The translations under genes and the position numbers were made by a program. The notes beneath the pieces were generated by a model. It worked only from the letters and a program-made list of their open reading frames with translations. It had not been told where the DNA came from and ran no database searches. Positions 32,265-41,135 of a DNA stretch of 41,847 bases are shown piece by piece. Position 1 is the first letter of the stretch. The number at the start of each line of letters is the position of its first letter. The DNA comes from an uncultured Dorea sp. (lineage in GTDB: Bacteria; Bacillota; Clostridia; Lachnospirales; Lachnospiraceae), in the NCBI GenBank assembly GCA_947063855.1, contig CAMSTW010000027.1, positions 1 to 41,847 on the forward strand, in the 5' to 3' direction.

Positions 32265-34625
32265 ATGGATACAGTAAGAAGTAAGGGAAAAATATGGGGG
32301 AAGGTTTTGCAGCATTGTCAAATACATAGGCTGGCAATTCGTATCTTTTTCTGCATGGCAGTCTTTATTACACTTATAATCTCCTTTTTGTTCTTTGTTC
32401 AGAATAGAGAACGGAATCAGACTGCACGCGAGGCTTGTTTTGCCAATTCCCAGGTTTACCTGCAGGGTGTTATTCAAAATACAGACTTGCTTTTTAACGG
32501 ACTGAATCAGAATATCTCCCAGTTTCTGTCAAATACCAATGTGCAGTCTCTGCTCTATGCACATTCCATTGAAGAATATCCTACGAATCGTGTCCGCCTG
32601 ATTATGTCAGAAATCGAAGGAAAGAACCTGCAGATCAACAATATGATCCTGTATCTGCAGCAGTCTAATACGGTCATAACCTCTACATCTCTTTCCTCAG
32701 ATACAAATAATGCATATCGGGAGTTGATAAATGCTTACCTGAACAACACAATCTATATGGATAAGATTGTATTAGACGGAATCGTCTTCCGGCTTTTCGT
32801 CTACGATAATAAACTGATTATGGTGCGGTCGCTTCCATTTGAAAATAACAAAAGCATTGCCACTCTCTTTTGTATTCTCAATGAAAATTCCGTATACAGG
32901 CAATTGTCGCGTGAATCGGATGTATACATATTTAACTCGCAATCTCAGTCAATTCTAACCGACGCAGTGGCCTACACAGCCGAAATCCAGGGATACTTAA
33001 AGAAAATGCGGCAGGAAAAATTAACGGTTCTGGAAGATGAGAAAGAAAATCAGTTTATCAGCATGGTACAGTCTGACAGTACACAGTGGTATTATCTGTA
33101 TGTTACCGAAGACTTCGGCCGGTTCCATGATCCATATTCTGCCCCGCAAAATCGTCATCTGCTGTTGTTTTTGTCACTGGAAACTTTGCTTCTTATACTC
33201 GCAGGCTGCACCGCATATTTTGTCGAGTCCCCCTATATGAATGCTTTCAGGAAACTGGCTCATAGCCGCCCTTATGCCGGAAGCAGCCTTTCCTATATAA
33301 ATGAGTCTATCGATGCGGTCTGGAAACGTAACACAGAGTTGGAGGATGCTCTAAAAAAGGTACGGCCTGACGTAATGTACCGGTTGTTCTCTAATCTTCT
33401 GGTCGGTATGCAGTATCAATCCGATGATGTCAGGCAGCTTCTTAACAGTGTCGGGAGTCCATTCAGCATCAACGAACCTTATTTTGTCTGTGTGATCCGT
33501 GGCAAAGACCAGATATACAACCTTAAGGAACGTAAAAAATTTGCCCGTATTCTGCGAAGCCAATCGGATGAATTCTGCCGGAAACACGAAGTAACCATGC
33601 AGGTTCTTCACGTGAATAACGATATTATCATCGTATCGGCAGTCCCCAAAGCCGCTAACAACATTGCAATCAGCAAATGCATCACTTCCCTGAAAGAGCT
33701 GCTCAAAACCCTTGCCGCTGATAATGACTTCTGTTTAAACTTTGAAACCGGCCGCGTTTATTTCTCTTTGCTGGACATCTTTTTCTCCTATCAGGATGCC
33801 CTGGAATATCTCAAAGATGAAGAACTCGGCCAGTTAATGAACGACGAAAACACCCTGCCAGATGGCATCCAACCTGCAGCTTTCGAAACAAATGCCAGGC
33901 AGGCAGAACCGCCCGTGGCAGAAAAAGAGCCCAAAGCCGATTGTCAGCGTTCTGCATTAGAAGGACATGCCCTGCAGCTACTCAACCTTATATATGAAAA
34001 AGACAGCGATAGCGCAAAAATCCTGCTTGAACGAGTCTGGGACGAAATCATTGAAGACTCCTCTTCACTCTCCTGCGCATTGAAGGAATGCTATGATTTC
34101 TGCTCACTATTGATGAATACACTTTTTGCCCACGATACCTGTAAAAATCTGCCGATTCCTCAAGATCTTTTCTCTTTTATCGGGAAAAATACTAACTTTT
34201 TCTCAAAACAGGAATTAAAGCAATACTTTGAAATGCAGGGAACAAATATTATAGAACAATTGATGCAGATTGTTAAAAAACAGCAGAATCATCATCTGAT
34301 TTTGGCACAGAAGTTTATACAGGAAAATTTTTCGGACAGTATGCTCTCTTTATCCTCCATAGCCTCGGAGATCAATATGAATACCAGTTATCTAAGCAAA
34401 CTATTTAAAACAAGCCTGGGCATTAATTTTGTAGATTATGTGAATGATTACCGGATTTCCAAAAGCCGGAAGCTTCTGACGGAAACAACCGTTCCAGTTA
34501 AAGAAATCAGCCATTCCTGTGGTTTTAATTCCGTCCAGAATTTTATCCGGGTATTCAAAAAATACACCGGAACAACCCCTGGCCAGTACCGCAGCCGGAA
34601 TCAAAATTCTTCATCCCGGATATGA
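32265..34625 (+). CDS. Membrane-anchored AraC-type transcriptional regulator with extracellular sensor (YesS/YtdP-like)
   Basis: 786 residues. ATG at 32265 has AAGGAGG. The first membrane segment is IRIFFCMAVFITLIISFLFF (about 25-44) and the second LLLFLSLETLLLILAGCTAY (about 299-318). The roughly 250 residues between form an extracellular ligand-sensing region. A cytoplasmic linker follows, then an AraC double helix-turn-helix at about 685-782 (LSSIASEINMNTSYLSKLFK; YRISKSRKLL; ending FKKYTGTTPGQYRSR). This layout matches large one-component AraC regulators of Bacillota that sense extracellular sugars or other nutrients and switch on adjacent transporters. It is divergent from the 12-gene unit and probably activates it; the following aldo/keto reductase is on its own strand 91 nt downstream. 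Confidence 0.92.
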   Translation: MDTVRSKGKIWGKVLQHCQIHRLAIRIFFCMAVFITLIISFLFFVQNRERNQTAREACFANSQVYLQGVIQNTDLLFNGLNQNISQFLSNTNVQSLLYAHSIEEYPTNRVRLIMSEIEGKNLQINNMILYLQQSNTVITSTSLSSDTNNAYRELINAYLNNTIYMDKIVLDGIVFRLFVYDNKLIMVRSLPFENNKSIATLFCILNENSVYRQLSRESDVYIFNSQSQSILTDAVAYTAEIQGYLKKMRQEKLTVLEDEKENQFISMVQSDSTQWYYLYVTEDFGRFHDPYSAPQNRHLLLFLSLETLLLILAGCTAYFVESPYMNAFRKLAHSRPYAGSSLSYINESIDAVWKRNTELEDALKKVRPDVMYRLFSNLLVGMQYQSDDVRQLLNSVGSPFSINEPYFVCVIRGKDQIYNLKERKKFARILRSQSDEFCRKHEVTMQVLHVNNDIIIVSAVPKAANNIAISKCITSLKELLKTLAADNDFCLNFETGRVYFSLLDIFFSYQDALEYLKDEELGQLMNDENTLPDGIQPAAFETNARQAEPPVAEKEPKADCQRSALEGHALQLLNLIYEKDSDSAKILLERVWDEIIEDSSSLSCALKECYDFCSLLMNTLFAHDTCKNLPIPQDLFSFIGKNTNFFSKQELKQYFEMQGTNIIEQLMQIVKKQQNHHLILAQKFIQENFSDSMLSLSSIASEINMNTSYLSKLFKTSLGINFVDYVNDYRISKSRKLLTETTVPVKEISHSCGFNSVQNFIRVFKKYTGTTPGQYRSRNQNSSSRI

Positions 34626-34716
34626 AACTGACGCGCAATAAATTCGAAGCCGCAAGCCGCTAACCAGCGCTTTGTCATATGGCGCTAAAAATATAACAAA
34701 AAGAAGGAAGGATAAT

Positions 34717-35565
34717 ATGCTGAATTTTACAATGAACAATCAAAAAAGAATACCTGCCATCGCTTTTGGAACCTGGCGTCTGCCGGATTGCCCCGAGACA
34801 GTACAGACAATCCTTAACGCTATCCGCGAAGGATACCGCTCCATCGATACCGCCGCAAAATATGGGAATGAAAGAAGCGTAGGCGCTGCAATACGCCAAA
34901 GTCCGGTAGCGCGGGAAGAGCTTTTCATCGCCACAAAGCTTCGCAATACACAGCGCGGATACGACAGCACGCTCCGTGATTTCGACCGCGCGCTCACGGA
35001 AATGGGATTAGAATATATAGACTTATATATGATTCATTGGCCAGCCTCCGCAGATTTTTATGATAATTGGGAACAGATCAACGCTGATACCTGGCGTGCA
35101 ATGGAGCGTCTGCATGATGAGGGCCTGATACGGTCGCTGGGCGTCAGCAATTTTACACAGCGTTATCTTGACGCCCTTAAGAAAACAGCAAATATTGCTC
35201 CTGCAGTTAACCAGATCAGTCTCCATCCCGGCATTTACCAGAATCAGCAATCATTAATCGAATATTGTACCGGGCACGGCTATCTCCTTACCGCCTACAG
35301 CCCTCTTGGAGCGGGCGCCGTCCTTCAGTCGGACTCAATCTGTTCCATCGCGGAAAAATACGGCAAATCTCCTGCTCAGATTTGTCTGAAATGGTGTCTG
35401 CAGCACGGAATTATTCCTCTTCCCAAATCAAGTACCGTCGAGCGGATGAGACAGAACTTAGATCTTTTTGATTTCACGCTGGACAAAGAAGATATGCACC
35501 TGATTGACCATATGGCTAATCTGGGAAGCGAACCCCGCAATCCGGATAACTGCGATTTTGATTGA
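34717..35565 (+). CDS. Aldo/keto reductase (2,5-diketogluconate reductase-like)
   Basis: 282 residues from ATG at 34717 (AGAAGGAAGG upstream; the frame begins earlier at 34672 without a good site). AKR family motifs are clear: SIDTAAKYGNERSVG (Asp and Tyr), FIATKLRN (Lys), DLYMIHWPAS (His) and LGVSNFTQRYLDAL; the NADPH-binding end is IIPLPKSSTVERMRQNL. The length matches the family. It lies directly after the sensor regulator, probably co-transcribed, and is a different AKR subfamily from the reductase at the other end of the cluster. Probably reduces a sugar-like or other carbonyl product. A 33-bp piece of this gene is repeated 386 bp downstream. Confidence 0.93.
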   Translation: MLNFTMNNQKRIPAIAFGTWRLPDCPETVQTILNAIREGYRSIDTAAKYGNERSVGAAIRQSPVAREELFIATKLRNTQRGYDSTLRDFDRALTEMGLEYIDLYMIHWPASADFYDNWEQINADTWRAMERLHDEGLIRSLGVSNFTQRYLDALKKTANIAPAVNQISLHPGIYQNQQSLIEYCTGHGYLLTAYSPLGAGAVLQSDSICSIAEKYGKSPAQICLKWCLQHGIIPLPKSSTVERMRQNLDLFDFTLDKEDMHLIDHMANLGSEPRNPDNCDFD

Positions 35566-35690
35566 GTAAAATAGATATTTCGGCTACCACATACCATCGT
35601 TCCATGACTAACTATATCGAATATGTACTGATTCAGCATTTGGAACAAATAGAAAAAGAGCATGGGAAGATAAGAACTGATGAAAAATAA
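35562..35690 (+). other. Possible 42-codon frame or gene remnant after the aldo/keto reductase
   Basis: Starting at a TTG that overlaps the reductase stop (TTGA), or at ATG 35604, a frame runs to TAA at 35688-35690. It encodes a helical, Lys/Glu-rich segment (SMTNYIEYVLIQHLEQIEKE). There is no good ribosome binding site. It could be a small protein or the tail of a lost gene. Confidence 0.25.
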
Positions 35691-35693
35691 TGT

Positions 35694-35726
35694 AAGGGGC
35701 GGCAGCACTCTATGCTGTTGCCCCTT
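35694..35726. terminator. Bidirectional terminator-like hairpin
   Basis: AAGGGGC-GG-CAGCA pairs with TGCTG-TT-GCCCCTT (14 bp with two G-U pairs) around a 5-nt loop, between the + strand reductase and the - strand dehydrogenase. A T-rich stretch follows on the minus strand. Confidence 0.6.
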
Positions 35727-35736
35727 GTCTGTCCAT

Positions 35737-35769
35737 CGGAAAAATACGGCAAATCTCCTGCTCAGATTT
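35737..35769 (+). repeat. 33-bp exact copy of an internal piece of the aldo/keto reductase gene
   Basis: Positions 35737-35769 are identical to 35351-35383, within the reductase coding region (the part encoding EKYGKSPAQI). A further upstream word TCCATCG matches after a 2-nt indel. The copy lies just past the hairpin and 28 nt before the end of the convergent dehydrogenase gene. It looks like a scar of a partial duplication followed by deletion. Confidence 0.85.
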
Positions 35770-35796
35770 CTTCCGTCACTTCTCCGGCATCAAATC

Positions 35797-36828
35797 CTAA
35801 TATACAATAATCCCCTTCTTAAGCACCTTCTTGTCCAGCGCCTTCCCATACGCCTCCACAACCTCAGCAAATGGGAAATAGTCAGATATATAATCCTTCA
35901 GATTAATCTTCCCTTCCCGGATCCACTGAATCACTTCCTCATGCGCAATTGCTTCTTCGTCCTTCCTTGGGAACTGCTGGAAATTTATAATCCAGTTATA
36001 ATCCGCCTTGCTGAAATCTATGTGCATCTCTTCTTTTCTCGGCACGCCGTAGCAGCAGATCTCACCCCTGTCGCAGATCAGCCCCATCGCGTCATTCACG
36101 ACTTCCTCCGAGCCGACCGCGTCGATCACATACGGCACGCCTTCCGGGAACATCGTCCGGATCTCCTTCGTGATATCGCATTCGCTGCTGTTCAGCGCGA
36201 TATCCGCACCGCCGTCCAGCGCGTTCTGCTTCTTCGCGTCGTTCCTCGCTACCGCAATCACAGGAGACGCGCCCACGAGCTTACACATCTTGATAAATGT
36301 AAGCCCCACCGGCCCGCAGCCGAATATTACCACCGGCTTGTCCTTCTTTATGCCGAAATACTTGACACTGCTTAACACCTCTCCGAAGGTAATCAGCATC
36401 ACCGCATCTACCGGATCGATATCGTCCGGAAGAACCCGCTGAGCCTTCGCAAGATCCGGTACTTCACCTTCCTCATAAGCCGCCGCGTCGTTCACCACAC
36501 AATACTCACTGAGGGATCCCCAGGCCGAACCATAGTCGCCGATATTCTCCGGGTCCGCATCCGTGAATCCAAGCAGCACCTTGTCTCCAACCTTGAACCC
36601 CTTTACCTCCGCTCCTACTTCCACTACCTCTCCTACATTCTCATGCCCAAGCATCAGCGGGTACATCTCTTCTGTAACTCCCTTGAACGCCTTCTTTATA
36701 AGATGAATATCCGTACCGCATACCCCATTGGCAATCGTCTTCGTCAAAGCCTGCTTCGGACCATACTTCGGCTTCGGAACCTCCTTAACAGATAAAGAAC
36801 CATCTTTGTCTACAATTACTGTCTTCAT
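35797..36828 (-). CDS. Zinc-dependent medium-chain dehydrogenase (polyol/alcohol dehydrogenase-like)
   Basis: 343-residue NAD(P)-dependent oxidoreductase. The catalytic zinc site is intact: NGVCGTDIH (Cys near 37) and LMLGHENVGEVVEVG (His and Glu near 60). The structural zinc loop of four Cys is absent; the region reads FTDADPENIGDYGSAWGSLS. The Rossmann motif VVIFGCGPVGLTFIKMCKLVG is at about 167. The family suggests oxidation of a sugar, polyol or sugar phosphate. The ATG start at 36828 has GGAGG, with a good promoter. It is divergent from the glycerol-dehydrogenase-like gene and separated from it by a palindromic element. Confidence 0.92.
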   Translation of the reverse strand: MKTVIVDKDGSLSVKEVPKPKYGPKQALTKTIANGVCGTDIHLIKKAFKGVTEEMYPLMLGHENVGEVVEVGAEVKGFKVGDKVLLGFTDADPENIGDYGSAWGSLSEYCVVNDAAAYEEGEVPDLAKAQRVLPDDIDPVDAVMLITFGEVLSSVKYFGIKKDKPVVIFGCGPVGLTFIKMCKLVGASPVIAVARNDAKKQNALDGGADIALNSSECDITKEIRTMFPEGVPYVIDAVGSEEVVNDAMGLICDRGEICCYGVPRKEEMHIDFSKADYNWIINFQQFPRKDEEAIAHEEVIQWIREGKINLKDYISDYFPFAEVVEAYGKALDKKVLKKGIIVY

Positions 36829-36901
36829 ACGCGCCTACCTCCACATTTCATAATATCGTTTCTTATATATAGTAATGTCACTACATAATTACCTTAGATA
36901 C

Positions 36902-36930
36902 ATATTAACATTTATCTTTTTATTTGTCTA
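36902..36930 (-). promoter_or_regulatory. Promoter of the medium-chain dehydrogenase
   Basis: Minus-strand TAGACA (36930-36925), 17-nt spacer, TAATAT (36907-36902), giving a leader of about 65 nt. Confidence 0.6.
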
Positions 36931-36970
36931 GTATAATCCACACTAATTACCGGTACATTTTCGCGCAGAA

Positions 36971-37103
36971 TAAATTTTCAGCCTGCAAGGCGGAGGAATG
37001 AGGTGTAGCGGTGGCTACGTCGATTGGCAGCGCTATATGCCAGTGGCACATGTTTAGCGCGGACCGTAACGAAGTGCAGACCAATGCGGCAGATGAAAAT
37101 TTA
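36971..37103. repeat. 133-bp MITE-like palindromic element
   Basis: The terminal inverted repeats TAAATTTTCA (36971-36980) and TGAAAATTTA (37094-37103) enclose GC-richer DNA with several internal hairpins (GTAGC-GGTG-GCTAC near 37005). The block GCCTGCAAGGCGGAGG near the left end is one I recall from many Lachnospiraceae intergenic regions. No ORF. It fills much of the 423-bp divergent gap 36829-37251, between two promoters. Confidence 0.7.
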
Positions 37104-37176
37104 GACCTCCACTCCGTTTCAGTCCTTGCCGATGGAATTATTCAGTACAATTTCTAAAATTTCATGTGAAATACTA

Positions 37177-37205
37177 TTTTCAAAACATCTTTTATATGTT
37201 ATTAT
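37177..37205 (+). promoter_or_regulatory. Promoter of the glycerol-dehydrogenase-like gene
   Basis: TTTTCA (37177-37182), 17-nt spacer, TATTAT (37200-37205). An ATTTCA-TG-TGAAAT inverted repeat (37159-37172) lies just upstream of the -35. Confidence 0.5.
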
Positions 37206-37219
37206 AGCATTATATCATT

Positions 37220-37231
37220 ATGTTATAACAT
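37220..37231. promoter_or_regulatory. Perfect 12-bp palindrome downstream of the -10, candidate operator
   Basis: ATGTTATAACAT sits about 15 nt after the -10 box, between the likely transcription start and the ribosome binding site, a typical repressor position. Confidence 0.45.
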
Positions 37232-37251
37232 TAAATTCAGGAGGTTACATT

Positions 37252-38367
37252 ATGACAGCATCAAGAACTATGTCTTTCGGCTCTCCCGGAAGATACATCC
37301 AGGGCCCAGGAGAGATTCAGCGTCTGGCTGAGCACACTGCCAAATACGGAGCGAACGTTTTCGCCATCATAGACCCATTCTTTTTCGACACTCTTACCCC
37401 GACCCTGACAAAGCAGTATGAAGAGAAGGGTGCAAGCTTCACAAGCATCCCCTTTGAACACGAGGTAACGGAGGAGAGGATTGCCGCAATCGCCGGGACG
37501 GCCGCCAAAGCAGGCGCCGAGATGATCATGGGGATCGGCGGGGGCAAGACCCTGGATACTGCCAAAGGCGCGGCCAACGCCCTGAAGCTTCCGGTTGTGA
37601 TTGTTCCGACCAGCGCTTCCACAGACGCACCTACCAGTGCACTCTCCGTAATCTACAAGGAGAACCATGAGCACTCTCATTCCATCAACTACATCAAGAG
37701 CCCCGACATCGTGATCATAGACAGTGAGATCATTGCCAACGCACCTGTCCGTTTCCTTGTATCCGGCATGGGCGACGCCATGGCCACCCTGTTCGAGGCC
37801 AGAGCAAACGCCGAATCCAACAGTCCGAACTATATCTGCCAGGAGGCAGGGAGCTTCCGCAGAACCAGGACCGCCATGACAATCGCGCAATTATGCTATG
37901 ACACCATCATCGAATACGGCGTTGCCGCAAAGATTGCAAATGAACAGCATGTAGTAACAGAGGCCCTGGAATCTGTAATCGAGGCCAACACCCTGATGAG
38001 CGGTCTGGGCTTCGAGAATACCGCCTGCGCGTGCGCCCACGCCGTAGGTGACGGCATCACCGCCACCCCGAACGGCACAAAGACCCTCCACGGAGAGAAA
38101 GTCGCTTTCGGCACACTCTGCGAATTAGTAGCAGAGAACGCTCCTTCCGACGTAGTAGAGGAATACGTATCCTTCTGCATGGAAGTAGGGCTTCCGACCA
38201 CCCTGGCCGACCTCCAGGTTGACCTAACCGAAGAGAATCTCCAGCTGATCGCCGATAACGCGTCCCTCACCGAACTGGTAAGAGAGCCTTACGAGATCAC
38301 CAACCAGATGCTCAAGAACATCGTCAAAACCGCCGACGCAATCGGACGCTACTACAAAGAACTCTAA
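37252..38367 (+). CDS. gldA: Iron-type polyol dehydrogenase, glycerol dehydrogenase family
   Basis: 371 residues from ATG at 37252 with a perfect CAGGAGG. Family III metal-dependent dehydrogenase. The NAD-binding motif is GIGGGKTLDTAKGAA (about 95-109), followed by VVIVPTSASTDAPTSALSVI. Metal ligands are expected in GMGDAMATLFEARA (Asp), CAHAVGDG (His) and KTLHGEKVAFG (His), all present. Length and start (MSFGSPGRYIQGPGEI) match glycerol dehydrogenases, which oxidise glycerol to dihydroxyacetone, although relatives take other diols or hydroxyketones. It is followed by a strong terminator, so it is transcribed alone. The neighbouring ribose-type importer and the divergent dehydrogenase suggest a polyol or sugar locus. 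Confidence 0.9.
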   Translation: MTASRTMSFGSPGRYIQGPGEIQRLAEHTAKYGANVFAIIDPFFFDTLTPTLTKQYEEKGASFTSIPFEHEVTEERIAAIAGTAAKAGAEMIMGIGGGKTLDTAKGAANALKLPVVIVPTSASTDAPTSALSVIYKENHEHSHSINYIKSPDIVIIDSEIIANAPVRFLVSGMGDAMATLFEARANAESNSPNYICQEAGSFRRTRTAMTIAQLCYDTIIEYGVAAKIANEQHVVTEALESVIEANTLMSGLGFENTACACAHAVGDGITATPNGTKTLHGEKVAFGTLCELVAENAPSDVVEEYVSFCMEVGLPTTLADLQVDLTEENLQLIADNASLTELVREPYEITNQMLKNIVKTADAIGRYYKEL

Positions 38368-38383
38368 AAAAATATAAACCTAA

Positions 38384-38431
38384 AGAGGTTGTTGTAGAAT
38401 CTGCTAAATTCATCATTCCACAACAACCTCT
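38384..38431. terminator. Strong bidirectional intrinsic terminator
   Basis: AGAGGTTGTTGT (38384-38395) pairs perfectly with ACAACAACCTCT (38420-38431), with an inner GAAT/ATTC pair. A T-rich tail follows on the + strand and an A-rich stretch precedes it, so it also serves the minus-strand transporter operon ending at 38539. Confidence 0.85.
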
Positions 38432-38538
38432 CTATTTATTCATTTTCTATATCTGCGCGGGGTAAATCCATTTCCAGAGCACAGGCAGTTCAAAGAGCCC
38501 CTTCCCTCGAACACCATCCCCCACACAGATACTCTACC

Positions 38539-39483
38539 TTACTCTTTCCGATCCGTAACGAGCTGCAGAAGCACTGCTATAATAATGATAATACCCTTAA
38601 TGATATCCTGCGGATAAGCCGGTACGGCCATCAGGTTCATAATATTACTGATCAGCGCCAGTATAAACGCACCGATGATAGCCCTGAACACATCGCCCTT
38701 TCCTCCGGCCAGGCTCGCGCCGCCGATTACACAGGCCGCGATCGCATCCAGTTCCTGCCCTTCGCTGATAACGCCGCTTCCGGTAGAAGCCCTCGCCGCG
38801 ATGAATACCCCTCCAAGAGCCGCCAGCATTCCGGATATGGCATATACAGATACCAGATATTTCTTCACCCGGATACCTGCAAGCTCTACCGCTTCGATAT
38901 TACTTCCAAGAGCAATCACGATACGTCCATACGCCGTATTCCTCTGAATGATACAGAATATCACAATAATCGCAAACGTGATGATCAGGATTGGATACCC
39001 ATACTCCTTCTTAACGATCAGCGACAGCGTATCCGCTTCCATCTTGATCGGGCTTCCGTTCGTAATCACCAGCGCCGCTCCTCTTGCTATGGTCATCATC
39101 GCCAGAGACGCCACAAACCCCTGGAACTTGGCGTACGCAACCAGTGTCCCCGTTACCGTTCCGGCCACAAGACCCACAAACATGGCGACCACGATCGCAA
39201 GCTGGAAAGGAACGCTCTTGAACACGATCAGATAAGCCGACAGGGACGATCCCAGCGCCATCACCGAACCTACCGACAGATCTATCCCTCCTGTCAGGAT
39301 AACAAACAACATTCCAAGAACAACACAGATCGGACCGGCCTGCTGCAGCGCGATATTCCTGATATTCATCAGCGACAGGAAACGGTCTGACAGAATCGCA
39401 CATATTACAAACAACGCGACAAATATAATATACGCATTATACTGAATCAGTATCTCTTTTATATTAACCTTCTTTTTGCTCAT
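38539..39483 (-). CDS. Ribose/galactoside-type sugar ABC transporter permease (RbsC family)
   Basis: 314-residue CUT2 permease with about 8-10 membrane segments. Conserved features are RNIALQQAGPICVVLGMLFV, the ILTGGIDLSVGSVMALGSSL segment (about 62-81) that marks RbsC-like permeases, and near the C-terminus AIAACVIGGASLAGGKGDVF. ATG at 39483, only 2 nt after the ATPase stop, so tightly coupled. It ends before the bidirectional terminator, making it the last gene of the operon. Confidence 0.94.
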   Translation of the reverse strand: MSKKKVNIKEILIQYNAYIIFVALFVICAILSDRFLSLMNIRNIALQQAGPICVVLGMLFVILTGGIDLSVGSVMALGSSLSAYLIVFKSVPFQLAIVVAMFVGLVAGTVTGTLVAYAKFQGFVASLAMMTIARGAALVITNGSPIKMEADTLSLIVKKEYGYPILIITFAIIVIFCIIQRNTAYGRIVIALGSNIEAVELAGIRVKKYLVSVYAISGMLAALGGVFIAARASTGSGVISEGQELDAIAACVIGGASLAGGKGDVFRAIIGAFILALISNIMNLMAVPAYPQDIIKGIIIIIAVLLQLVTDRKE

Positions 39484-39485
39484 AA

Positions 39486-40976
39486 CTAAACCCCCATTGC
39501 AAATTTTATCAATGCATTCTCCGTCAGTTCTTCCTTACGCACCTCACCGGAGATTTTCCCGTTCCTCATAACCAGAACACGGTCGCACATACCTATGATT
39601 TCCGGCATTTCTGAGGAAATAATGATGACCGCAACTCCATTTTCAGCCAGATTATTGATTACCTTATAGATCTCTGTCTTGGCGCCTACATCGACGCCGC
39701 GGGTAGGCTCGTCGAACACGATACATTTACAGTCTGCCGCGATCCACTTAGCCAGCGCAATCTTCTGCTGATTACCGCCTGATAAGCTGTTCGCGTTATC
39801 CTCCGTACTGTTATACTTGGTCTGGATACTCGCCAGCGTCTCTTTGACGAACTCCTTCTCAGACTTATGGTTGATGAAACCTAATTTCGTTATTTTATTC
39901 AGACAGGCCAGCGTGGTATTCATCCGAATACTCTGCTTAAGCAACAGCCCCTGTTTCTTTCGATCTTCAGGAAGCAGTCCGAATTTCTCGGCAATCGCCT
40001 GCTTCGGATTCTTCCAGTCCACTTCTTTTCCAAAATAAATCACCTTGCCGGAGTCCTTCTTGTCTGCCCCAAACAAAGCCCGCATCGTCTCTGTCCTCCC
40101 GGCTCCTACCAGCCCGTTGAAGCCCAGAACCTCACCTGCCTTTACAGAGAAGCTGACATCCTGCACCATACCTGCGCACAGATTCTGAACCTCCAGAACC
40201 GTCTCGCCGATCCTGGCGTGTCTCTCCGGAAACATCTCTGTCATCTCACGGCCTATCATCATATTCACCAGTCTGTGCTTGTCGAACTCTTCTGTCTTCA
40301 CTGTCCCCACATAGGTGCCGTCCTTCAGGACGGAGATATGCTGGCTCAGCTCGAAGATCTCCTCCAGACGATGCGATATATAGATGATACTGACCCCCTC
40401 TTCTTTCAGCTTCTTTATGACTGAAAATAACTTCTCTATCTCAGAAAATGTAAGCACGGCTGTCGGCTCGTCAAACACAAGAATCTTCGCATTTCTCGTC
40501 AGACACTTACAGATCTCTACCACCTGCTGGTATGCGACGCTTAAGCTTCCGCATTTTGTATTCGGGTCAATGTCTCCAAATCCAAGCCGTTCCAGCTGTT
40601 CTTTCGCGTTATTCCTTAATTCCTTCCAGTTGATAAATGTCTTTCCTGCGGACAATTTATCAATATAAATATTCTCCGCCACCGTCAGGTCCGGGGCCAG
40701 CATAAATTCCTGATAGATGATGGCCACTCCCTGATCCTTCGATTCCTTCGGATCCGATATCTTCACTTCATTTCCGTCTATAAATATCTGTCCGCTGTCC
40801 CTTACATAGGCGCCTGACAATATCTTCATCAACGTAGACTTTCCGGCTCCGTTCTCTCCAATCAGTGCATGAATCTCTCCCGGCTCGACTTTCAGAGAAA
40901 CATCCGTCAGCGCTTTGACGCCGCCAAAATGCTTCGTTATGTTCCTCATCTCTAATCTGTACTCTGAATTCTGCAC
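39486..40976 (-). CDS. Sugar ABC transporter double ATP-binding protein (RbsA/MglA family)
   Basis: 496 residues holding two ABC domains in one chain, as is normal for CUT2 transporters. Domain 1: Walker A GENGAGKSTLMKILSG (about 37-52), a diverged signature LSVAYQQVVEICKCL, and Walker B ILVFDEPTAVL. Domain 2: a degenerate Walker A GFNGLVGAGRTETM, the canonical signature LSGGNQQKIALAKW and CIVFDEPTRGVDVGAK. The start is GTG at 40976 with GGGAGGTGGAG. It lies 159 nt after the binding-protein gene, with a hairpin in between, and 2 nt before the permease. Transported sugar unknown. Confidence 0.94.
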   Translation of the reverse strand: MQNSEYRLEMRNITKHFGGVKALTDVSLKVEPGEIHALIGENGAGKSTLMKILSGAYVRDSGQIFIDGNEVKISDPKESKDQGVAIIYQEFMLAPDLTVAENIYIDKLSAGKTFINWKELRNNAKEQLERLGFGDIDPNTKCGSLSVAYQQVVEICKCLTRNAKILVFDEPTAVLTFSEIEKLFSVIKKLKEEGVSIIYISHRLEEIFELSQHISVLKDGTYVGTVKTEEFDKHRLVNMMIGREMTEMFPERHARIGETVLEVQNLCAGMVQDVSFSVKAGEVLGFNGLVGAGRTETMRALFGADKKDSGKVIYFGKEVDWKNPKQAIAEKFGLLPEDRKKQGLLLKQSIRMNTTLACLNKITKLGFINHKSEKEFVKETLASIQTKYNSTEDNANSLSGGNQQKIALAKWIAADCKCIVFDEPTRGVDVGAKTEIYKVINNLAENGVAVIIISSEMPEIIGMCDRVLVMRNGKISGEVRKEELTENALIKFAMGV

Positions 40977-41065
40977 CTCTCCACCTCCCTGATAAAAATC
41001 TTAGCTGCGATACCCAAAAACTCTGCCATATACAGACCTTCCGGATTCCGTCAATTCTATAGCAA

Positions 41066-41090
41066 ACGAGATCCAAAAAACGGATCCCGT
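41066..41090. promoter_or_regulatory. Hairpin between binding-protein gene and ATPase gene
   Basis: ACGAGATCC (41066-41074) pairs with GGATCCCGT (41082-41090) with one mismatch around a 7-nt loop. There is no T-run on the transcribed strand. It matches the placement of hairpins after the other two binding-protein genes in this window. Confidence 0.6.
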
Positions 41091-41135
41091 CTGCCCACCT
41101 CTTACTATTTACTTTAAAACCATAAAAATGCTGTC

